A stretch of DNA of 64,000 nt from Silurus meridionalis (Eukaryota; Chordata; Actinopteri; Siluriformes; Siluridae), in the NCBI RefSeq assembly GCF_014805685.1, contig NC_060887.1:9933963-9997962 (forward strand). The letters run 5' to 3'. This document shows, piece by piece, positions 27,719 through 37,841 of the stretch; position 1 is the first letter of the stretch, and each line of letters starts with the position of its first letter. Position numbers and translations under genes: made by a program. The notes below the pieces were generated by a model. It saw only the letters and a list, made by a program, of their open reading frames with translations, was not told the origin of the DNA and searched no databases.

Positions 27719-28079
27719 ACAAGTAGTGCATTGCTGTCTACAATAGTCCACATCATAAGCCCCTAAATGGACCATCATTTATCACAGAGACTAAAGTTCA
27801 CATAAAACTTTGATAGATGTCTGACTGCAATGGCTAATTCATTAATTATACTTTAGAAGTTTTGATAAAATGATAGATAACATGCAGATATGGGTAAACA
27901 ATCAGTAATTAAGTTTTGGCTTTCCTAAATTTAACAATAAAGTTCATGAAAACATTTCTTTAATCATTAATGTCTTCATGTAAGCCTGTTAAACATAAAA
28001 CATTCTTTAAACCAAGTGCTGTTTTTGGCAAAAAAAAAAAAAAAAGGATTTGATAACAGTTTAGGTTCAGTTAAAGTAT

Positions 28080-29110
28080 TTTTAACAATATTTCACACTA
28101 CATTCTTAAACATTTGATGCAAATTTATTATGCTCATTGACTGCCTGAATTCTGTAACACATGGACATCACTTATTTCCCTATTCTAAGATGCTTTGCCA
28201 GGCCTTTATTGCAGTTGATTTTGGGTGCTGCCTGTTTGTTGGTCTTTTTGAATTTAGCTTTGTTATCAGTAAGTAAAAGCATCTTAATTTCTTTCTCATA
28301 GATTGTACTGAAAGCCATTCATGCACATGCTATAATGCTGTATTTTGTTTGCGAGATTATAAAGTGTGCTGAGGATCATAAGACTTTCTTTCCTTCTCCA
28401 TTCTCTACTCTTACTATCACTTTGGTGATGGGTCAATCTTGATCTGTAAATCTGAACAAATAATTTTGTTCCAGAAATGGCAGGCCTTTTAGATGTTTGC
28501 CAGTGGTCTAATCTGAGCATTCTATTCTTAAATCTTTACACTGGTTTACATTTTGAGGTCAACCTACTGTTTGTACTTTCATTAAGGTGCCTCTTAATTG
28601 CAGATTTTGACAATAACACTTAAACCCTCAAGAGTGTTATACACTTGACTAGATGATTTGAAGGTGTTTTTTCTTCACCAAAAAAAAGGATTATGTGTTT
28701 GTTTATGCCTGTCTTCATCCAGGCATTTTAGTTTGGCTGAGCTTGACATTATATTTATTATCTTCAGAAATTAATGAAACTGTTGCTTTGTCTCTTTGAT
28801 AGATCTGTCTTGTTTTGTTCAGCCTAATGATGACATCCTGTACTTTCATCAAATCTCTTTGGACCACCTACTACACATAGTTCCCATAAGCAGCTACCCC
28901 ATGCAGCCTCAACATTTGTGGAATAAACTCCCAAACATTTATCTCCTTAATTTGCCATAAAATAATAAGGAGAAAGACCACATAGGCTAATAAAATTATT
29001 CATCAGTCAAGTGTCCAGTTACTTTGGAGCCCCAAAGTTTTTAAAACTCCTTAATTTAAAGCTGAACATATACACTTTACTTACATACATTTTCTTAGTA
29101 TACTGAGGTG
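28080..29110 (-). mobile_element. Decayed Tc1-like DNA transposon remnant
   Basis: The minus strand near 28100-28290 translates to KKTNKQAAPKI, then KGLAKHLRIGK, then VMSMCYRIQAVNEHNKFAS. This follows the C-terminal pattern of a common fish Tc1-like transposase (NKQQLK, KAWQSI, VMSM..RLQAVI..KGFATKY), recalled from memory. Beyond it, the 'cccaaagtttttaaaactcc' and 'taatttaaagctgaa' blocks fit the element's terminal sequence. Many stops; ends not defined. Confidence 0.5.
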
Positions 29111-30200
29111 CATTTACATAAAAAACAAATTGTCTGTGTGTTATTGTGTATCAGTGAATAGTGTGTTTATCTGTGTGATTAGTGCCATTAACAGCTGTGA
29201 TGCTGCCACTTTGAGAACACCAGGTGGCACTATCATGATTGGATTTTAGCGGGACACAAAGCCATTCCTCAGCAGAAGAAATCAGGTCCTGAATTGGGCC
29301 AAGACTGCTACGTTTCCTATAATGTCTTTTGGTGCCTGTCAGAATCAGAGACCCTACTGTTACCTACTTAGATACAAATTAACCAGGAATAGCTACCTTC
29401 CAGGTAATCTTAAACATGGTGCAGGTGCAACCAGTCCTAGCAATCACTTTTCTACAGCCCCAGCAGGTGAGTTGGCCTCACAGAAGGCAACTTTACACAT
29501 ATCAGAGGACATTTGGTATAAGGAGAAAGGAAACTGCTCAGCCAAGTGACACCTTGAGGTTGTTATAGCTGATATTGTCTGAATAATGTCTGAACAAATA
29601 AACACATGACAGTAAAAAGCTAGTTGATATGCTTTGATCATACAAAAAGTCACATTTCCCCCTGCCCCATTCCACATGTTGTTTCCTGGCCAATGCAGAA
29701 AGAGTCTGTGCTTTAGCTCCAACTCACTGTCACAAGTGCAACCACTAGTTGTAACACTTGGGGTGCAGCTATAGGCTGAATCAAGAAGTGACTTTCTTTG
29801 TGAGCATACTTTTTTTTTATATAAACCAGTATAAAACCAAACTACTGAATTTCCTACTTTTAAGATCATGTTGCTTACAGTTTACACGCAGAGTAGTCAA
29901 TGTGGTTTTTTTTTTGGTTTTTGTTGTTGTTGTTGGAATGGTGTTTTAATTTTGAAGAATTTGCCATTAACACCTGATACACAAGAAATTTGGTTCTGTA
30001 TTTTTTTTAAATCTGTAAATGCACTAATTTGCATTACACTTATATATTGTAACAAAAGGTAATATAAACATCACAAAGCTGATTAATACTCCAATTTCCC
30101 ATTTAACTTTCTTTTAAAATTCTGGAAAATGTTGTTACCTTTCAGGAACTTGAGCTGCGTCGGAACGCTTTAGGAACGCAACTGTGTTTGTCCATGCTTT
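29111..30200. other. Intergenic, nothing recognised
   Basis: No supported gene. Open frames at 29322-29549 and 29444-29869 overlap on opposite strands with no family resemblance. A G/T-rich patch (about 29904-29942) is low complexity. Confidence 0.45.
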
Positions 30201-30322
30201 GAATAATGAACTCCGGTCAGGTGGTGGTGTGGAGGGAGCTCTGGATTCTCCAAACCATGAGCTCCCTCCAAGAGGAGGTCATATGCCAAGAAATGGCATC
30301 TGTTCACTGTGTGGTGCGCTCA

Positions 30323-30365
30323 GAACCAATTGAGCAGTGGACACAGTCCACTGCTCAATTGGTTC
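30323..30365. other. Perfect 19-bp hairpin
   Basis: GAACCAATTGAGCAGTGGA (30323-30341), 5-nt loop CACAG, then the exact reverse complement (30347-30365). It lies within the DIRS-derived segment. Confidence 0.9.
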
Positions 30366-30712
30366 AGTGCTGGAGTTTCTGCAGGAACAGTTCGCAAAAG
30401 TGTCAGGGCATTCAGTGGGCAGAGACCTGCTCCTGACACGTCTTCTCTGTGCCACCCGGAGGCTGAGTCCTCCAGTGTGACCAAGAGTGCCTGGGAGGGA
30501 CCTAGCCGTAGTGCTGGAGGCTCTGTCTGAGCCCCCCTTTGAGCTGTTGGCTGAGATTTCTTGGAGGCACTTGTCTATTAAGAAAGTGTTCTTGCTGGCT
30601 ATCTGCTCTCTGAGGAGAGTAGGTGATCTTCAGGCCCTCTCTGTGTTGCCTGAGTTCACTCCAATTGTTCCGAGAAGAGGCCTTCCTGCTCATAAGCAGA
30701 CCCTCAGCAGAT

Positions 30713-31298
30713 CAAGTCAAGTCAAGTCAAGTCAAGAGGCTTTTATTGTCATTTTTACTATACACAGTGGTACACAGTACACAGTAAAAACGGGACAACG
30801 TTCCTCCGGAACCCTGGTGCTACACTAAACAACAACAAACAAAACAACATAGAGCTACAACACAAGCTACATAAAGTGCATCGAGTGCAACCTAGTGCAA
30901 ACAGTGCAGACAGACAGTGCAGACAGACGACACAAGACAAGACACAAAACCCAATATAGCGCCGACCAGTAAACTCACTGTATACTTGATTATACAGTAC
31001 TGTACAAGAAAACTGTAGAAACTATACAAACTAAAAACTGTACCCCAGAAGTGAGTATAAAAAGAACAATGTAGTGCAAAAATACAGCAGCAGTCGAAGG
31101 TGCAAAAAACAGCATGTAAACAGTATAATACAGTGATAAATGATAATGTGCAAAGAACAGCAGTTAAGAGTGTGGTACAGTTGAGAATAATAAATAATAA
31201 ATAAATGAATGGTGGTGGAATGGATTGAGATGAGTGATGAGTGTGTGTTAAGTGTTAAGTCCAGGAAATATTGTACAGTTCGTTACACACATTTGAGT

Positions 31299-31331
<33 letters not shown>

Positions 31332-33948
31332 TTCCGTTTCATTTCTGTGTATTGAGAAGCCTGATGGCTTGTGGAAAGAAACTGTTGCACAGTCTTGTTG
31401 TGGTGGCCCGAATGCTTCGGAAACGTTTTCCTGATGGCAGGAGGGTAAAAAGTGTGTGTGACGGGTGTGTGTGGTCGTCCACAATGCTGTGTGCTTTGCG
31501 GATGCAGCGTGTGGTGTAAATGTCCATGATAGAGGGGAGAGAGACTTCGATGATCTTCTCAGCTGTCCTCACTATCCTCTGTAGGGTCTTGCGGTCCGAG
31601 ACGGTGCAGTTCCCAAACCAGGCAGTGATGCAGCTGCTCAAGATGCTCTCAATGGTCCCTCTGCAGAACATGGTCAAGATGGGGGGAGGGAGGGGGCTTT
31701 TCCTCAGCCTTCTCAGGAAGTAGAGACGCTGCTGGGCTTTGTTTGTGATGGAGCTGGTGTTGAATGACCAGGTGAGGTTGTCTGCCAGATGAACACCAAG
31801 GAATTTGGTACTCTTGACGATCTCCACTGAGGATCCATCAATAATCAGTGGAGATTGGTCGCTTTGTGCTCTCCTGAAGTCCACAACCATCTCTTTCGTT
31901 TTGTCCACGTTCAGAGACAGGTTGTTTGCTCCACACCAGGCAGTTAACCGTTGCACCTCCTCTCTATAGCTGACTCGTCGTTCTTGCTGATTAGACCCAC
32001 CATGATCGTGTCATCAGCAAACTTGATGATGTGGTTCGAGCTGTGCATTGCTACACAGTTGTGAGTCAGCAAAGTGAACAGCAGTGGGCTGAGCACACAG
32101 CCCTGGGGGGCCCCAGTGCTCAGTGTGGTGGTGCTGGAGATGCTGTTCCCGATCCTGACTGACTGAGGTCTCCCAGTCAGGAAGTCCAGAATCCAGTTAC
32201 AGAGGGAGGTGTTCAGGCCCAGAAGGTTCAACTTCTCGATCAGGTGCTGAGGAATGATAGTGTTGAATGCTGAGCTGAAGTCAATGAACAGCATTCGTAC
32301 ATACAAATTCTTGTTATCCAGGTAAGTGAGGGCCAGATGGAGGGTTGTGGAGATAGCATCGTCCGTGAACCGGTTTGGATGATACGCAAACTGCATGGGG
32401 TCCAGGGAGGGTGGAAACTGTGTCTTAATGTGCCTCATGACGAGCCTCTCGAAGCACTTCATCACGATGGGTGTGAGCACAACGGGACGATAGTCATTGA
32501 GGCAGGAGACGGTAGATTTCTTCGGCACAGGAACAATGGTCGTTGTCTTGAGGCATGTGGGAACAATGCTGCTGCTCAGGGAGATGTTGAAGATGTCAGT
32601 GAAGACATCTGCTAGCTGTTCTGCACATTCCCTGAGCACTCTGCTAGGAATGTTGTCTGGTCCAGCAGACTTACGTGGGTTAACTCTGCATAGAGTTTTC
32701 CTCACTTCAGCTGTGGTTAGACAGAGCACCTGGTCAGTGGGAGGAGGGGTGGTCTTCCTCGCCTTCACATTGTTCTGTACCTCAAACCGGGCATAGAAGT
32801 TGTTCAGCACATCTGTTAGGGAGGGGTCACGGTCACAAGCAGGTGATGAGGTCTTGTAATTCGTGATCGCCTGGATGCCCTGCCACATGCGCCGGGTGTC
32901 TCCGCTGTCCTGGAAGTGGTTGTGGATTTTCTTTGTGTGTGCGCGCTTGCCTCTCTGATGGCACGAGACAGTTTGGCCCTTGCTGTTTTTAAGGCCACCT
33001 TGTCCCCTGATCTGAAGGCAGAGTCTCTTTGTTTCAGCAGCGCACGCACATTTGCAGTCATCCACAGTTTCTGGTTGGAGCGTGTGGTGATGGTCTTGGA
33101 GATGGTCACATCATCAACGCACTTGCTGATGTAGCTGGTCACTGATGATGTTTACTCCTCCAAGTTGATGGAATCACCGTTGGTTGCAGCCTCTCTAAAC
33201 ATGTCCCAGTCAGTGCACTCAAAACAGTCCTGAAGAGCAGAAGTAGCTCCTTCTGGCCAGGTTTTCACCTGTTTCAGAACTGTTTGAGAGCATCTGATGA
33301 GCGGTCTGTATGCTGGAATTAACATAACAGAGCAGTGGCCTGAGTATCCGAGATGGGGGCGGGGCTCCGCACGATACGCGCCGGGGATGTTTGTGCAAAC
33401 AAGATCCAGCGTGTTCGCTCCTCTCGTTGCAAAGTCCACATGCTGATGGAGTTTCGGAAGCACAGTCTTGAGATTCGCTTGGTTGAAACAGTCTCTAAAC
33501 TCTCGCTGTGTGGTTCGCTGGAGTCAGATGTAGTCCAGAAAAATGGACGAGAGAGCCGGCCGGCTAGGGTTAGCATTTAGCCTAGCACGGACACCCGCCC
33601 GCATGCCACGCTTCCGCTTCTTCGAACAGCGCTTTCGACGTCTCCTCTCCTGGCCACCGGCATCAGGTAACACCAAGGTCTGGGGGCCTGGTCTTTTGGC
33701 CGAGGTCGCAGCAAGCCGAGGTCGCGAAGGTTGTTGATAAGATCATCATGCAGATTGTTGGTTGCATGATGCCTGTACTGTAGCAGTGTCTGGTGGTCGT
33801 ACACATGAACACAGCTGACTCTGGTGTCCATGTATTGTGAAGGGTCGTGCTAAATATGGTGAAAGCACCATTTTTGGATCCGGAGAGGCCGCTGCGAGCT
33901 ATTGCCGCACCGCCATCTTGGATCTCTTCATTCGTGAATGAAATTATT
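30713..33948 (-). mobile_element. Rex1-like (CR1/L2 superfamily) LINE inserted in the DIRS recombinase
   Basis: The 3' end at 30713 consists of tandem CAAGT pentamers (CTTGA on the element strand). The body encodes a reverse transcriptase on the minus strand. The 5' end near 33910-33948 carries a GC-rich leader with 'cgccatcttggatc'. The DIRS reading resumes within one or two bases of the point where it was cut (AGCAGAT at 30706-30712, then TGGATT from 33951). The clade name is by resemblance to fish Rex1 proteins and is moderately sure. Confidence 0.8.
31339..33576 (-). pseudogene. Rex1-like LINE polyprotein (endonuclease end plus reverse transcriptase), broken
   Basis: Going 5' to 3' on the minus strand: a C-terminal endonuclease piece (33152-33576) with [11 protein letters not shown] and [12 protein letters not shown], the SDH-like terminal motif region; a linker; then reverse transcriptase (31944-33065) with [64 protein letters not shown] and [13 protein letters not shown] (catalytic FADD). 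The thumb and C-terminal part (31339-31956) is in another frame and includes LNVDKTKEMVVDFRR and LPSGKRFRSIRA. The N-terminal half of the endonuclease is missing and there are at least two frameshifts, so it is inactive. Confidence 0.85.
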
Positions 33949-34529
33949 GATGGATTATTGATGCTATTGCGTCCTCTTATGGGGCCTCTGGTCTCCCCCA
34001 CTCCATTCGGGGTCAGAGCACACTCGACTCTGAGTGTGGCAGCCTCTAAGGCTTGATCCTCTGAACTGTCCCTTCAAGACCTCTGTGACGCTGCAGGCTG
34101 GTCCACCCCGCTTAAATTTGTCAGGTTTTACAACCTTGATCTCTGTGCCACTCCTGGCACCTCTGTTCTTTGACCTAGCTGTGTTCTTTCACACTAGTCA
34201 GGGACTGGTCAGTGTGGTGGTATTGGACTCTCATTCCCCTGATGCAGCTCGAGTTCCTGAAAGAGAACGTCTCTAGGTTATGTCTGTAAACCTAGACCCT
34301 GAGGGAATAAGACACTGCGTCTCTATGCCACACCACCAGTGTCCCTTAAGCGATTCCTTCTCGGTTACAGAAGCTGAAGCCAGCTTCACTCTATGTGCGT
34401 TTTATACTTCCTGGTCGTGACGTCACACCGCCAATGACAGCCTGCCTCAAATTTTGACTGATTACACACATTATTGAGAGCAGTCACATTCCCAAAGCTT
34501 CTCAGGCTTATTCCTTTTAAAAATTAGCC

Positions 34530-35003
34530 TGTTAAAAAATTCAAAACTGGTTTGCGTCCATTGCATAGTATAGAGACTGCCATGTTAAAATTTGTTAATG
34601 ATCTGCTGATGGCAGCCGATTCTGGACTCAACCATACTTATACTACTCGATCTAAGTGTGACCATCAAGTTCTTTTAGGGATCTCGCTGGGGACACTCAA
34701 TATGTACAACTTAAAAATTTCAGATGATACTCCTCATCTGTTACCACTAGTGTTCCTTGAAGCTCTGTTGTGGGCCCTTTTTTTAATTTATTTAATACTT
34801 CTTGTTTATATTTTTGGAAAATAAGGCATTAGTATATATTGCTACATGGATGACACCCAGCTCTATTTGTCCTCAAAGCCAAATTGTACTCTTCTTTCCT
34901 CCTCTCTTTTGGATTGTTTAGTAGAGTTTAAATCATGGTTCTCTTACATTTTCTCAAGGTGAATATTGACAAAACAGAGGTTCATCTGGTTGGCACTAAA
35001 TAC
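34530..35003 (+). mobile_element. L2-type LINE reverse-transcriptase fragment
   Basis: Degenerate FVNDLLMAADSGL near 34585, then CYMDDTQLYLSSKPN near 34840 (the YADD box, with Met in place of Ala), then VNIDKTEVHLVGTK near 34963. This is the segment just upstream of the part preserved at 1.7 kb. It abuts the truncated apoA-IV copy at about 35004 and occupies the place of its last exon. Confidence 0.75.
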
Positions 35004-35083
35004 AATTAGTTAAAATTCAAAGAAAAGATAACTCTAGACACAATCAAGACAGTAAACAAAGTTTCTTTTAATTTTTTACTTAC

Positions 35084-35407
35084 TTGACTTCCTGGCCAAT
35101 TTGAGACTCTCTAATTGTTTTCAGTGTGTCCTCAGCAGTGTGTGTTGCCTTTGCAACATAGTCCCAGAAAGCATCAGTCAATTGTTCCAGCTGTGGTTTG
35201 GGCTCATCAGCATAGAAGAAGTTGGCTTGGCAGCCTGGTGAAATAACCAAACAATTTAAGTTGGTACAATAAATATTACCATTCTTTAAGGCTGTAGGAT
35301 TGTTTTATGACAGTATGGATATTAATATTTCAGGCTACATTAATTACAAAGACAGAAATTATCATACCTGTGAATACAGCCAGAACCAGTACCAAAAAGA
35401 CCTTCAT
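35084..35407 (-). pseudogene. ApoA-IV copy lacking its last exon
   Basis: The signal-peptide exon (35368-35407, 40 nt, M-K-V-F-L-V-L-V-L-A-V-F-T) and exon 3 (35084-35234, 151 nt) are open, with intact donors and acceptors, and a 5' untranslated exon ends at 35530. Intron 3 begins normally, but the homology stops near 35004 and L2 and DIRS debris follows. The 577-nt exon that encodes three quarters of the protein, including all amphipathic 22-mers after residue 64, is absent. Any product would be about 64 residues plus read-through, with almost no lipid-binding surface. The HNF4-like promoter motif is also mutated. Confidence 0.88.
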
Positions 35408-35580
35408 GATTATTGCTTTGACTCTGAAATAAAATAAACAAATTAACTATTGTATATAATAAACTGAAAAAGTATGTAGACATTAACAACAACATAGTAG
35501 CTCTACAATCAGTACAAGCTATTTCTTACCTGCTTGGTCAAACACAAGCTGTGTGTGTGTAAGTCTGTCTAAGTAGTCAG

Positions 35581-35631
35581 TATATATACACTGTAGAGAA
35601 GCACGAGTTGTAAATCAAAACCCAAATTCCA
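35581..35631 (-). promoter_or_regulatory. Promoter of the truncated apoA-IV copy, damaged HNF4-like site
   Basis: TATATATACAC at 35581-35591. The upstream motif reads CAAATTCCA (35623-35631) in place of CAAAGTCCA, a substitution in the core. Confidence 0.7.
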
Positions 35632-36139
35632 GGCGGTAGTGCAATGCTTAGGACACTCTCCTCCACTTCATAACTTTCAAAATGGACCATCAGTTTTTAC
35701 CCATGATGTAATAAAAGCATAGATAACCTCTAGACATGGGTAAAAGTTCAATCATTTAGCCATCTTCCTTGGAGAAATATATATATATATATTATTATTA
35801 TTATTTTTTTTATAAAATTACTTTTAGCAATGAAATGAACTTTATATTTTTTTTACATTTAAATTAAACTAAAGCAATTGCATATTCACAACCTTAAAAA
35901 AATTGACACAAGTACTATATCTATAATATGTGATACCATTCAGGAGTCCGACTCACTAACATTTACTGCACAGCGGCAAAACCACTCTGTTAAGGAAAAA
36001 AGCCAGGAAAATTGTAACAAGGACAGGTTTATAACAGGTTTGTTGCTTATACCTCAAATCTGTTATAAACCTGTGTCAACATCAGCAAAGCCTTTGTATT
36101 TTGATTGCTACTTTGAGCTTGACCTGTTTTTTTCTTCGT

Positions 36140-37500
36140 CTTTTTATTTTTATGTGCTTTTAACAATGAACATTGTCTCAAAGCAGCTTTAGACAGATAA
36201 TGTGGTGAGAAAGAATCAATAAATTTGTTCTTTATAAGTGTAAGTTTGTCCCTGATGAGCAAGCCGGTGGTGACTGTGGCAGGAAAAAACTCCCTGAGAT
36301 TGTATAAGGAAGAAAGTTGGAGAGGAACCAGACTTAAGAAGGAACCCATACTCATCTCAGCTGAACGACGTTGAGGTGGGCAGTGATGGTGAAATGCAAA
36401 CTGTAGTCCTGAGTCAGTGTAGCAGACTGTTGATATTAGAAAACCCATCCCCAGCTGCACAGAGAAGCCTCCAATCAAAGATAACACTATCCAGAGGCAG
36501 GCCAGGACAAAGCGGGCAGATACGAGGAGAGAAGAGCAACAGGAACAGTGGTCACTGCTACCTCAGGAGCATGTTTAACTTAACTGAGAGAGAGAGCGAG
36601 AGAGACGTGTGGTTACAGAGAGAGAAAGATATGGATTGTTAAGTATCCTCATTGTTGTATAAAAGTTAAGGACACTGTGCAGTTGGGGTCTCCATACAAA
36701 TACACTATATTTCCATGATCCTTTGTCTGAAAAAATCTACTGGTAAAAGGTTTGACTAAATTAATATGTTTTGACTTGAACACTGACACTGTGTCTAAGT
36801 CCCAAACAGTAATGGAAAACTGTTCCAAAGCTCTGCCTCCTGCTGTAGTCATTATTTGGGGTACCAACAAATAGCCTGCACCTTTTGATCTAAGTAGGCG
36901 TGGAGGATCATTTTGGTACAGAAGTTCACTCAGATACTGTGGCTCGAGACCGTTAAGTGCTTTATACATCAGTAGTAGTATTTTATAATCAAAGCGAGAT
37001 TTAATTGGGACCCAGTGTAGACTGTTTAAAACAGGGGTGATGTGGTCATAATTTCTAGATCTAGTAAGGACCCTTGCTGCTTCATTCTAAACTAACTGGA
37101 GCTTATTTATGCACTTACTCGAACACCCAGACAGTAAAGTATTACAGTAGTCTAATCTAAATGTAACAGAAACATGAACTAGTTTTTCTGCATCTTATAA
37201 CAAAATCATATTTCTAATTTTAGCAATATTTCTAAAGGGCAAAAAATGCTATCCTGGTAATATTATTTACATGAGCCGCAAAGGAAAAACTACAGTCAAT
37301 AATCAAACCGAGGTCTTTGACTGCTGTACACACTGAGAAGAAGCACCATCCAGAGATGCTACATAATCGGAAAGTTCACTTCTAGCTGCATGTGGTCCTA
37401 GTAAAAGTACTTCCATCTCATTAGAGTTAAGCAGAGGTAAGTTATTAAACATCCACAGTCTAATATCCTTTACAGACTCCTCAACATTTTTTGTGTTTCA
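36140..37500 (-). mobile_element. L2-type LINE, 5'-truncated, minus strand
   Basis: The 3' tail complement ('gcttttaacaatgaacattg') begins near 36152, followed by the 3' UTR blocks. A decayed reverse-transcriptase C-terminus runs 36649-36969 (MYKALNGLEPQYLSELLYQN, DPPRLLRSKGAGYLLVPQIM). Homology with the 1.7-kb copy continues to about 37430. More diverged, with stops and small deletions. Confidence 0.8.
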
Positions 37501-37841
37501 TGGAACACAGTGCAACATTTGATTGTCACACACCTATTTTTGTATCTTGTTTAAAATTCTTTCTTAAAATTCTTTCTTGACCCTTGATATGTTTGTTAAT
37601 CACCTGATTTTATTGCCTGTTATGAATTCTGGGCCAGCCTGCTGGTTTTGTAGGTTTGCCTATGTGATTATTACAATCTGCCTTAATCTGCATTTACATT
37701 TGTTCAGTAATTCCAAGATGACTAGCATATATGCAGTCCAAGCAGTGGCATTTCACACCTAGGCCTTCATTGGACTCCTACCTGAATCAAACCACCTTTA
37801 AATACCATCATTATGACGTCACAGCAATAGAAACCATCAAT

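Larger units (their letters stand above)
30200..34430 (+). mobile_element. DIRS-type retrotransposon 3' part with tyrosine recombinase, split by a LINE
   Basis: The left part (about 30360-30712) encodes VLEFLQEQFAK, VVLEALSEPPFELLAEISWR and FLLAICSLRRVGDLQALSV, the N-terminal and first catalytic-Arg regions of a DIRS tyrosine recombinase, then GLPAHKQTLSR. The right part (33949-34180) resumes with WIIDAIASSYGASGLPH, then (frameshifted) GVRAHSTLSVAASKA, holding the RxxH box, and DLCDAAGWSTPLKFVRFYNL, holding the catalytic Tyr. A stop and at least one frameshift inactivate it. Bases 34270-34430 look like the element's 3' terminal region. A 3.2-kb LINE sits between the parts. Confidence 0.8.
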
